From contig JACKFA010000010.1 of NCBI GenBank assembly GCA_020632715.1, positions 248,001 through 312,000 of the forward strand: a stretch of DNA of 64,000 nucleotides, read 5' to 3'. The stretch's first letter is position 1, and each line of letters opens with the position of its first letter. The DNA comes from Deltaproteobacteria bacterium. Lineage in GTDB: Bacteria; Myxococcota_A; UBA9042; PHBI01. Under the pieces are notes generated by a model. That model saw only the letters and a list, made by a program, of their open reading frames with translations, had not been told where the DNA came from and ran no database searches. This document shows positions 25,819-36,900 of this stretch, one piece after another. The position numbers were made by a program, and so were the translations under genes.

Positions 25819-27123
25819 TCAGCCCGGTCCGAACACGCGGCGCGTGAAGGCGCTCGAGAAGACGCCCGCCGGATCGAGCTCGCGGCGCAGCGCCTGGAAA
25901 CGCTCCCAGCGCGGATAGCGCGGCGCGAGGGTCGCCGCGTCGGCCGAGAAGAGCTTGCCCCAGTGCGGCCGCCCGTCGCGGTCGAGGGCCATGTGCTCGA
26001 ACGCCCGGAAGAAGGCGTCGGCGTCACGGCAGCGGCCGACGTAGGCGCCGAGCTGACAGCTCTCGCGGCCGGACGCCGGGCTCAGGTGGCACGCGTCCGC
26101 CGCGACGAAGCGGACCTCCTGCACGAAGCCCACCTTGAGCCGGCCGCGCTCGATGAGGTCGCGCATCGCGAGGAGCGCGTCGCCGGCGGCGTCGACGGGG
26201 AGCCCGTACTCCATCTCGAGGTGGCGCGGCGGCATCGCCACGTTGAAGACGCGGTCCGAGCGGTCGACGCGGCTCCCGGCCTTGAAGTAGCTCGCCGCGA
26301 CGAGGCGGTTCAGCGCCGGGACGGCGCGTGGCGCCGCGCGCCCGAGGCCGAGGATGGCCGGGAAGGCGGTCCGGTTGAGCGCCGCGTCGAGGCGCTCGGC
26401 GAGCCGGCTGCGCCCGCCCCGAGGGGCCGACGTCGGGGCGAAGGCGTAGACCTGGGCGCGCTTCGTGTGGGGGAGCCACCAGAGCTTCACGTGCTCGTGG
26501 GCGCGCGCGATGTCGGGGAGCTCGCGCGCGGCGTCCTCGAGCGGCAGGGACCAGCTCGTCTCCTCGAGGTCGAACGCCTCGCGGACGCGGAGCGTCACCT
26601 CGGTCACGACGCCGAGCGCCCCGAGCGAGACCCGCGCGGCGTCGAGGAGGTCGTCGCCGCCGGCCTCGTCGAGGACGCGCACGCCGCCGTCGGCGGTGAC
26701 GAGCCGCATCCCGACCACCTGCGTCGCGAGCACGCCGTGGCCGAGCCCGGTCCCGTGGGTGCCGGTGGCGATGGCGCCGGCGACGCTCTGCTCGGCGATG
26801 GAGCCGAGGTTCTCGAGGGCGAGCCCGGCCGCGTCGAGGACGGGGACGAGGTCGCGGAGGCGCGTGCCGGCGCGCACGGTGACGCGGCGCGCGTCGGGGT
26901 CGATGGCGACGACGCCCGCGTGGCGGTCGAGCGAGACGAGGTGCTGATCGGGGACGGCCGCGCCGCTCCAGGAGTGCCCCGCGCCCACGACGCGGAGCCG
27001 CTCGCCGCGGGCGGCGACGTCGCGCACGAGCGCGGCGACGGCGTCCTCGCCCTCGGGCTCGTGCCTCGCGAGGACGCGCACGCGGTGGTTCCGGGCCCAG
27101 TTGACGAAGCGGGGAGGCGCCAT
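25819..27123 (-). CDS. FAD-dependent sugar-1,4-lactone oxidase (D-arabinono/L-gulonolactone oxidase type)
   Basis: A 434-residue flavoprotein of the VAO family. The N-terminal FAD domain shows NWARNHRVRVLARHEPEG and RVVGAGHSWSG; the His in GHSWS is the residue that binds FAD covalently in lactone oxidases. GAIATGTHGTGLGHG and VVTEVTLRVREAF complete it. The C-terminal domain ends in GRPHWGKLFSAD, the HWxK substrate motif of aldono-lactone oxidases, and PRWERFQALRRELDPAGVF. It likely oxidises a sugar lactone or alditol in the cytoplasm. ATG 27123 is chosen by family alignment; ATG 27135 would add four residues. Confidence 0.9.
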   Translation of the reverse strand: MAPPRFVNWARNHRVRVLARHEPEGEDAVAALVRDVAARGERLRVVGAGHSWSGAAVPDQHLVSLDRHAGVVAIDPDARRVTVRAGTRLRDLVPVLDAAGLALENLGSIAEQSVAGAIATGTHGTGLGHGVLATQVVGMRLVTADGGVRVLDEAGGDDLLDAARVSLGALGVVTEVTLRVREAFDLEETSWSLPLEDAARELPDIARAHEHVKLWWLPHTKRAQVYAFAPTSAPRGGRSRLAERLDAALNRTAFPAILGLGRAAPRAVPALNRLVAASYFKAGSRVDRSDRVFNVAMPPRHLEMEYGLPVDAAGDALLAMRDLIERGRLKVGFVQEVRFVAADACHLSPASGRESCQLGAYVGRCRDADAFFRAFEHMALDRDGRPHWGKLFSADAATLAPRYPRWERFQALRRELDPAGVFSSAFTRRVFGPG

Positions 27124-27223
27124 GCCGGACAGCATGCCTCGCGCTGCGCGGCCTGGCGAGCCGACGGGGCGGTGAGGTGACGCGCGATGACGCTCACGGC
27201 AAGATGACCGGCGGAGGGCGACC

Positions 27224-27598
27224 ATGCACAAGTCCCGGCTCACCGGCTTCATCATCGACTGCAAGACCGACGACCTCGCCGCCGCCGCGCGCTTCTGGGG
27301 CGACGCGCTCGGGATGCGCGCGAGCGAGCCGGACGGCACCGCCTACGTCGGCCTCGACGCCTCCGCCCACGGCCTCAACGTCGAGGTCCAGCGCGTCGAC
27401 CACGAGAGCCGCGTCCACCTCGACATCGAGAGCACCGACGTCGACGCCGAAGCCGACCGCCTCGAGAGGCTCGGCGCGCGGCGCGTCGGGAAGATCCACA
27501 CGTGGTGGGTCATGGAGGCGCCGACCGGGCAGCGCTTCTGCGTCGTCCGCGCGAAGGGCGACCTCGAGTCGAAGTCGGGCTGGACCACCTGGGACTGA
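27224..27598 (+). CDS. VOC (glyoxalase-like) family protein
   Basis: A 124-residue vicinal-oxygen-chelate protein built from two beta-alpha-beta-beta-beta modules: LTGFIIDCKTDDLAAAARFW GDALG at the start and LERLGARRVGKI with APTGQRFCVVRAKG at the end. It resembles the small Glyoxalase-6 type. The usual metal ligands are only partly recognisable (HLDIES), so enzymatic activity is uncertain and a resistance or binding role is possible. It is divergent from the lactone oxidase; a strong hairpin follows 42 nt after the stop. Confidence 0.87.
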   Translation: MHKSRLTGFIIDCKTDDLAAAARFWGDALGMRASEPDGTAYVGLDASAHGLNVEVQRVDHESRVHLDIESTDVDAEADRLERLGARRVGKIHTWWVMEAPTGQRFCVVRAKGDLESKSGWTTWD

Positions 27599-27639
27599 CC
27601 GGGCGCGTCGAGTCTCGTCCGGGCTCCGGACCCTCGGGC

Positions 27640-27662
27640 CAGGACGCTGTTACAGCGTCCTG
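27640..27662 (+). terminator. 10-bp hairpin after the VOC gene
   Basis: CAGGACGCTG (27640-27649) pairs perfectly with CAGCGTCCTG (27653-27662) across a TTA loop. It lies 42 nt after the VOC stop. The following bases are not a T tract, so termination is likely but not textbook. Confidence 0.55.
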
Positions 27663-27825
27663 ATCGGCCTCGTTCGCCCTGCGCCGGCATCCCTCCTGCG
27701 ACCGCTGGGTCGGAACTGAATGGTTAAAAAAATGTAAGCGGATTGTCGCCTGACCATCTGCGCGATTTCGCGTGAAAAACGATCCCACGATGACGTGACG
27801 GTCGCGCTATCTGCGAGCAACGCGC

Positions 27826-27855
27826 TTGCATTCCGGTCGTCGAAATGCCGATACA
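27826..27855 (+). promoter_or_regulatory. Possible promoter of the giant surface-protein gene
   Basis: The 343-bp gap at 27599-27941 holds the hairpin at 27640, an A+T-rich patch (GGTTAAAAAAATGTAAG, 27723-27739) unusual for this DNA, and a weak sigma-70-like pair: TTGCAT 27826-27831 and GATACA 27850-27855 with an 18-bp spacer. The A+T patch could be an upstream element or a separate promoter. No gene is supported in the gap. Confidence 0.3.
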
Positions 27856-27941
27856 AGCAGAAGCGATCCGAGCTTTGCGGGGCTCGACGTGCGGTCGCTG
27901 CAATCCGAAAGACGCGTTTCCGACGCAAGAAGGCGTTTCCC

Positions 27942-30900
27942 ATGCGAACGACGCTCTGCGCCGTGGTGTGCCTCGGCACCCTGGCCGCCGGCCTGTCTAC
28001 GTCTGCGCCCGCCCGGGCGAACATCGTCGTCAACGACAACGCCGGGACGGCGCTCGACGACTTCCTCGACACGCTGGGCATCCAGAGCTTCGGCGACCTC
28101 TCGGTCGACTGGCTCGCCGGGACGCTTACGCTCGCCGCGTCGGGGACCCCGGGCACGCTCACGACGAACGTCATCCAGCCGGCGTCGCTGAGCGGGTGGG
28201 GCAAGGTGCAGATCCGCGGCAACATCCCCGCCGCGTCGAACGTGCACGTCGACGTCCTCACGCCCAGCGGCGCGCTCCTGCTCTCGGGCGCCACGGTCCT
28301 CGCGACCGAGTCGGGCTGGGACTTCAAGGTGAGCCTCGCCAGCGTCGACGCCGTCGCGAACCCGGCGATCCGCCTCCGCATCACCCTCGACGACGCGGGG
28401 AGCCCCTTCCCGCCGGTGCTCGACGCCGTCCGCACGACGTGGAGCCCGCTGTCCGTCCTGCGCGTGGGTTTGAACGGCGCCGCGAGCCGCTGCACGGGCC
28501 GCGACATCGTCTATGAGGTCCCCGTCTCGGTGAGCGCCGTCCAGGCCACGAACCTCACCGTGAAGCTCGCGAACCCGACCGTCGGGAACGACCCCTTCGC
28601 CCAGGCCACCGCGCTCTCGCTCCAGACCCTCTCCCAGGGCGGCACGCGCCACAGCGGCGCGTCCATCATGGTGAACGGCGTCCAGATCGACGACGGCGAC
28701 GTCTACTGGACCTTCTCCGACCCCATCCCGGCCGGCACCACCTTCCTCCTCACGGCGGCGCTCCGGATCCCGAACGGCCTCACCGAGGGCCTGACCTACA
28801 CCACCACCGCCACGGCCCGCGCCACGAACGGCACGGTCACCACCTCACCGCCGGTCGTCACCGCCGTCCAGGCCACGCCGAGCCCGATCGTCCGCGTCGC
28901 CTACAGCCCGACCTACTTCGTCTACGGCAAGAACCGCGCGCAGGCCGGCGCCACCCTCACGGGCACCGTCACCGCGAACAACTACTACAGCACGCCCGCG
29001 ACCTGCGGGCAGGACTACTTCCAGGCCGTCATCGCCGCCGATCTGCACGAGTTCTACGATCACGCGGGCGGCGCCTTCGTCGGCGACCCCACGAACATCA
29101 GCGGCAACGGCGTCTTCGTCGCCGCCGGCGCCTCGCAGACCTTCTACCCGAGCGGACAGGCGCCCGTGAGCGTGACCGGCCCGGCGGTCGTCTGGACCAA
29201 CGACCGCTTCCCCCTCGGCGCCGGCCTCACCCACACCTTCCAGGTCACGCTCTCGAGCTCGACCCTCTCCGACGGCGACGCCTTCGTCACCACCGGCCGC
29301 TTCCGCTCCGCGTACGACACCGAGTCCGCGGTCACGAACCACGAGCTCGTCATCGGCATCCCGAGCACCCCCGACGGCGTCCACGCCCTCGGCCAGGGCA
29401 ACGCCGTCTCGAGCAGCATCCGCGCCCTCACGGACGACCTCCCGTCGACCACGGTCGCCTACCTCGAGCCGGTGAAGCTCCCGACGATCACGCTCAACCG
29501 CGGCGCCTCGCAGCTGAACGACATCGTCCACGTCATCGCCGTGCCGCCCGACACGACCTTCGCCTCCTTCGCCGCCGCCGGCGCGACCCTCTACTACCGC
29601 ACCGACGACGGCCCGGTCCCGCCGACCGCGCCCCTCGGCTACGACGGCGCCACCGGCGCGCTCGACGCCGGCTGGCACGCCTGGCCGCCGGCGACCCCGG
29701 CGAACGTCCGCTGGGTCGCCGCGCGCTGGCCGACCCTCGCCTCCCCCTTCTTCCCGGTCACCGGCGTCCCGACCGCGGCGCAGGCCGAGCTCGTCGTCAC
29801 GCCGAACGCCCCGACCGACGCCTGCGTCGCGACGACCGTCGAGGCGCGCGCCTTCTTCGACATCCGCGGCTACACGCCCTTCGGCTCGTCGACCGTCCAG
29901 GGCAACCCCGGCGCCGGCAGCATCTTCGGTGACGTCGAGCCCGTGAACGTCGCGCCCGTGCTCCCCGCGTGGGACTACTACAGCGTGACGAGCAGCCCGC
30001 AGACGCTCATCGGCGCGGGCAACGTGACCTACACGTTCAACGTCTTCAACAAGAGCGCGACGGCCGCGACCACCGGCAACGCCGAGAACGCCGAGCTCGT
30101 CGTCACCATCCCGCAGGTGCTCTCGAACGCCGGCGTCTCACCGCTGACCTTCGTGTCGGCGCAGGTCCCCGCCGGCACGGTGCAGACCCCCATCGGGAAC
30201 CCGATCACGCAGCTGAAGTTCAGCTGGGCCTCCATCCCGGCCGGCGCCTCGCGCCAGGTCAAGGTCACCCTCGCGTGGCCGGCCGGCGCGCTCAACGACA
30301 CCGTCGCGCAGGCGACGGGCGCCGTCAGCGCGAAGGGGCCGAACTGCCCGCAGATCGTCTCGAAGACCGCGTCGGCGTCGACCACCATCAAGGTGAGCCC
30401 GGTCCTGAAGGCCGTGAAGAGCGTCGACTTCGAGGCCGCGGGCGCCGGTGACGACGTCACCTACACGATCCGCGCGATCAACGTCGGCGACGGCGTCGCG
30501 ACCAACACCTACTTCTACGACCGCGTCCCCACCGGCGCGACCTTCGCCGGCGGCGCCCCGCTCCCGGGCGGCGGGCGCTGGCTCTTCTCGTCGTCCGCCA
30601 CACCGGCCGGCTTCTCCGACCCGCTCCAGTTCACGCCGACCCTCCTCGCGTCGGCCGGCTTCGTCCCCGGCACGGTCGGCGGCGACGGCCTCTGGCACCC
30701 GCCGAGCGGGATGACCGCCGTCTGGTTCGCGGTCGAGCTCGACGACCAGTCGCTCACGCCGCGCCGCATGGTGACCGGCACCGAGATCCCGATCGTCTTC
30801 TCGGCGACCCTGAACGCCGGCGCCCCGGGCACGCTCGTCACGAACCGCGGCCTCATCGACGCCGACCTCGTCCTCGGCGCCGTGACCAACCTGACGCGCA

Positions 30901-33900
30901 CCATCCTCACCGACGAGCCGTCGGCGCACATCACGAAGGCGATGCCGCCGGTCATCGCGTCGCCCGAGCAGTTCACCTACACCGTCTCCGCCTACAACTC
31001 CGCCGCCTCGGACGACGATCAGTTCGTGATCACCGAGGTCCTCCCGCCCGGGCTCACCTACGTCGGCTCGACGCTCACCTTCAACGCGGCTGGCGCCGGG
31101 CACGCCGGCGTGTCGGTCCCGGGCGTCCTCTCGCCCGACGGCACGACCGTCACGTGGGACGTCACGGGCGCCATCGGCGGGCCGCTCGGGCCGCTCGAGG
31201 GCGTGGACATCGTCATCACCGCGGCGAGCGACCCGGGCCTCGACTCGGGCACGTTCCTCACGACCGTCTCGCGCGTCTTCGCGGCGAACGCCGCCAACAC
31301 CGACGGCGTCAGCTTCGCCGCGACGGCGAGCACGCGCGTCGAGAACGCCGACGTCACCGTGTCGGGCCTCATCGACCAGCCCTCGCCGGTCGCCGACGAG
31401 GACGTCACGTACTACTGGCAGCTCCAGAACACCGACTTCCACGACGCCGCCGACGTGTCGTTCACGGTGACGCTGCCGCCGCAGATCAGCTACGTCCCGG
31501 GCTCCGTCGTGTTCACGACGCCGGGCTGGTCCTTCTCGCCGACGAATGAGCCGACGATCGTCGGCAACACGCTCACCTGGTCGGTGCCGACAGGGAGGTC
31601 GCTGACCGGCCCCTCGGGCACGCCGGGCCTCCTCCCCGGCTCGACGTCGGTGCAGGTCTCCATCGGCGGCCACGTCGCCCCCGGCACGCCGCCCGGGCAG
31701 CCGCTCACGACCTGCGCGACCATCGCCACCTCGACCGGTGAGGGCGCGAACGCCGACGCGAACAGCGCGTGCGTCGACGCCCAGACGCCGCTCCCGGACC
31801 TCCTCGCGCAGACCACCGCCCCCGCGACCGCCTACCCGGGCGACAGCGCGACGGTCGTCATCGCCTACGACAACATCTCGCGCCAGGCGTCGAACCCGGC
31901 CGCCGTGATCATCAGCGTGCCGGCCGTCGGCGACGCCGCCCACGTCGACGTCATCGGCGCCACGGCCCCCCCGGGCGTCGTGCTCTACTACGCGAGCACC
32001 CCGGCGAGCGCCGGCGCGCCGGCCTTCGACCCGGCGAGCCCGGGCGCGGCGTGGTCGACCACGCCCACGAGCGGCACCACGTTCATCGCGGCCTACACGG
32101 GCGCCGTCGCCGGCCAGGCCGGCCCGAAGAACATCCACCTCCAGGTGGCCCTCGTCGACCCGGCGACGGGTGACGAGCTCGCGGGCGGCGAGTCCCTCGA
32201 GTTCTGCGGCGACGCGCACCAGGTCGTCGGCGACCCGACCGCCGAGGACGACCTCACGAACAACGCGAGCTGCGCGACGATCGACCTCCCCGGCGTCAAC
32301 GTGGCGGCCGCGCTCTCGACGACGCCGGCCGGCAGCGTCCCGGGCGTGGTCGTCGGCGAGCGCGTGAGCCTCGCGGTCACGGCGGCGAACCACGGCACGG
32401 TCAACGCGTTCGGCGTCGTCGTGACGCCGGCCCTCGCGAGCGGGCTCACGTACGTCTCGGACGACGCCCTCGTCGCGAGCATCGTCGACGCGAACGGCAA
32501 CGCCGCGCTCGCCGTCGACTCGCAGGGCACGCCGATCCTCGGCGCGATCCCCATCACGAAGGTCGGGAGCGACTACTACCTCGGCAACGACAACGGGCCG
32601 ACGGACCCCCTCTACTACCGGAACATCGGGCTCCAGCCCGACACGAGCTTCACCTTCGGCATCGAGGCGGACGTCCAGACCGCGGTCGCCGACGGCACGG
32701 CGCTCGTCTCGACGGTGCACGTCGCGACGCACTACCAGCTCGGCTGGGATCCGCAGGTGAACGCGAGCGAGGAGTACCTCACCGACAACGACGCCTCCGC
32801 CTCGGTGACGGCCTACAAGGCCGACATCTCCGTCGCGAAGACGATGGCCCCGGCCGACGGCGCCGCGGGCGCCGTGACGGTCGGCGACGTGATCGACGTG
32901 AACGTCGACTACAACAACCTCGGCGGCGCGGCCGCGGGCGAGGCGCGCTTCACGGACCTCCTGCCGGCGAACGCGGCGTTCGTGCCGAGCTCGCTCTCGG
33001 GCGTGCCGGTCGGCTTCACGGTCGAGTACACGACGGACGGCGTGACCTGGGGCGCCTACGAGTCGACCGTCGCGGCCGGCGCGGCCGACCCCGCCATCCG
33101 CGGCTTCCGCCTCCTGGGCGATCTCCCGTCGCCCGCGAACAACACGTTCAGCGTGGCGGGCAACGGCCTCGCCCCGGGCGACTTCGTCGCGAGCGACCTC
33201 ACGGCCGGGCGCGTGCGCTCGACGGGCCTCGACTCGTCGTACACGAGCGTCGTCATCCCCGAGAGCGGGACGACCATCCAGAGCTACGGCAGCGTCGTCA
33301 TCGGCGGCGTGGACGGGGCGGTGGCCGTGAGCGTGCTCGACGCCGACGGGACCCCGATCGCGGGCTTCGAGGACCTCGTCCCCGACGTGTCGAGCGCGGT
33401 GGACCTCTCCGCGCTCGACGCGGCGGCGCACCCGCAGATCCGGATCCGCGTCTCCTTCCTCGGCGAGGACGGCTTCGCGAGCGACTTCGGCGTCCCGGAC
33501 ACGCAGCTCCTGCCGACGCCGGGCGAGGCGATCGTCCCGGAGGGGCGGATCTACGTGAACGACCGGAAGGACGTGCTGGTCGCGAGCTACCTCACCTACC
33601 CGAACACCTACTCGATCCTCCGCCATGAGATGGACGGCTCGGCGACGCGCCTCGACCTCGGCGCGAACCCGGGCGGGCACAGCCCGGTCTACTTCGACGA
33701 CGACGTGCTGGTGATGAGCAGCGGCTACCAGCTCCTGATCTACGTGCGCGACGGCGCGGGGGAGTGGTCGCCCACGTACACCTTCAACGCCGCGGGCTAC
33801 ATGAACCTCCAGCGCTACAACTTCCAGCGCCGCACGGACGGGCTCCTCGAGATCGCGTTCCACGAGAGCGGCACCAACGGCGGCACCGGCACGGGGCGCA

Positions 33901-36900
33901 TCATCATCCAGGACGACGCCGCGGCGGGCGGCTTCCGGACGCTGACCGTCACCTACCCGTTCGCGAACAACCTCGGCGTGAAGACCGTCCTCGACGACGG
34001 CACGGTCATCGCGCTCGGCAGCGGGATCGGCTGGATCGCCTACGTCCCGAACGCCGACTCGACCGCCTTCACGCAGAACAACGCGGGCTACCCGCCCGGG
34101 CAGAGCGGCAACGTCAGCGTGTCCGACGCCACGTCGCGCGGCTCCTCGGTGTGCGGGCGCATCAGCACCCCCTACAACGACGCCTACGTCGTCCACGAGC
34201 GCGACGGCGACTGGGTCGCCGAGCTCCTCCCGACCTACTCCGGGAGCACCTTCTCGGACTGCTACCGCAGCAACGAGAACGGCCTCCTCTTCGGCATCGA
34301 CACCGTGAACGGCAACACCACGCACTACGTGGTGTGGGTCCCGGACGGCGCCGGTGGCTACACCGAGCACGACCTGCCGACCATCCCCGGCGTCTCGGGC
34401 CTCTCGGCGGGGAACTTCAAGGCGTTCACCCGCGCGAACAAGCTCATCTTCTCGAACTACTCCCGCGTCGCCGTCTGGACCGTCGACACCACGAGCGGCG
34501 TGAACATCACCGGCGAGACCGTCGACATGGGCATCTACACGGACGGCTACATCTACATCTCGTCGAACGACGCCGTGAACATGACCGACGGGACCACGGT
34601 CGGCGAGGCCACCGATCCCTACACCTACCAGTACGTGCAGTTCATCCTGCGGCCGGACGCCGGCGCGCCCGCGGGCTACACCCTCGCGCTCATGGAGTCG
34701 CCGGACCCGGTCGGCTTCCCGCGCCTCGAGGCCTACTACTACGCGCCGAGCGTCGACGGCTTCACGGCGGGGACCGTCCAGGACAACAACTACAACGAGC
34801 AGTACGTCGCGACGTTCCAGGCGGTCAGCGGCGCGACCTTCGCCGAGGCGCGCGGCTATCCGCTCTCTGCGGGCTACGCGGGTGAGCTCGCCTGGGTCGG
34901 CGGCTTCTACGGCGTCGGCCACTTCGAGAACCCGGACGACAACCTCTCCATCGGCGACGAGAACGCGACGGTGCTCGTCGGCGTCGGCGGCTCCTCCTAC
35001 GGCTTCGAGGGCCGCGAGGTGTCCTTCGACTACGTCACGGTCGGCGACGGCCTCGCGTGGTACCCGGAGGACGGCGCGACCCCCGACGGCATGGCGTACT
35101 ACCTGCTCCCCGAGCCGTTCGACCTCAACGACACGCGCCCCGTCTTCGTGTCCCCGGACGGCTTCGCCGTCGGCGCGGCGAACGGGCCGCGCGTGCGGGA
35201 CTACTACGACGACTACATCGCCCTCGCGTGGCAGCCGGACGGCATGAACGGCTGGTCGGTGCGGCCGCTCCGGGTCGACGGCGACGGCACGCACAACATC
35301 AGGATGCACGACGTCGAGCAGACCGCGTACTACGGCAGCTACGCCGGCAACTTCGTCTTCGGCGGGATCTGCGCCGACAGCGGCTACGACGGGTGCGACC
35401 AGGGCGTCGTGATCGTCCGCGACGCCCGCGCCGAGACGGGCTTCGCCGTCCTCCGCATGCCGGGGAGCTACGCCTACCCCGGCAACAGCTTCATCGACGC
35501 GCCGAGCGGCGTCGTGGCCGGGCGCCGTGACGACGGCACCCCGGTCGTCGTCACGGCCGACGCGGACGGCGCGAACAACGAGGAGGAGCTCCCCATCCCG
35601 CCGGGCGCCACCTTCCAGGACCTGAGCGACGCCTGGGGCGGGTTCGTCACCGGCCACGTGCGGACGAGCGATGGCAACCCGCACGCGGTGCGCTGGCAGC
35701 GCGACTCGGACGGCGACTGGACCGTCGTCGACTTCGGGCTGGACGTCGGCTACCCGGTGCAGATCGGCCCGGATGGTGCCGTGCTCGTCTTCCACGGCCC
35801 CGACTTCCTCGTCGGGCTCACGGACGCGTCGGGCGCGCCGTACACGGTGCCCGTCACGCTCCCGAGCGGCGTCACGGCCTTGAACCCGAGCTTCTTCGGC
35901 ACGCCGGCCCTCATGCCGTCGGTGCGCGACGGCTACGTCACGCTCGCGGCGACGACCGCCACCGGCCAGGAGGCCGTGGTGCTGCGCCTGCCGCGCTCGG
36001 GTGAGGCGAGCGCCACGCTGACGACCCTCTACGCCGGGAGCCCGCGGACGCTCGCTTACCACCAGAACGGCAACTACATCGTCCAGGATGGCGAGGGCAC
36101 CGGGTACCTCGTGCGCAGCGGCGACGGGACCTACTCGCGCGTCTCGGCGCCCGCGGGGTACCAGTACGTCGAGCTCCAGACCGCGTATCACGCCGGCTCC
36201 ATCGCGCTCATCGACCCGACGAAGGCGGTCGCCGGGTGGCGCCCCTGGCTCGGCGGGGACGACGTCGTCTCCCTCGACACGCAGCTCGCGGGCAGCACCT
36301 ACTTCCTCGCGAACCCCGACGCCAGCGTCTACCGCCTCGGGACCCCCTCGGAGGGCGGCGCGTCCGGCCCGCTCGAGGTCTGGGGCCTCGGGCGCGCCTC
36401 GAAGGCGTCGTTCGACGCGCTCGCCGTGTCGTACCGGTCGACCGAGGTGCCGCACTTCAGCTACCAGATGCAGGTCCTCGACGTGTGCCAGTCGAGCCTG
36501 TCCAACACGATCACGGCGTCGACGACGACGCCGCAGAGCTCGCAGGACAACGACCAGAGCACGGCGACCCTCGGCGTCGACACGGCGGACCTGGCCGTGG
36601 CGATCGCCGCCGACAAGACCCTCGTGCAGCCGGGCGACGCGCTCACCTACACGGTGACGGTCACGAACAACGGCCCCGGCGCGGTCACGGGCGCGACGTA
36701 CACCTTCACGCCGCCGAGCGGGCTCGGGAGCGCGGTCACGGGTGACGCGGTCACGGGCGGCGGGGCGCTCGGCGCCGGGCAGAGCCGGACCTTCACGTTC
36801 CCGTTCACGGTGCCGGCCCTCGCGGACGGCGCGTCGATCACGGCGACCGCGAGCGTGTCGGCGACGACGCCCTACATCGACTGCGACGACTCGAACGAGC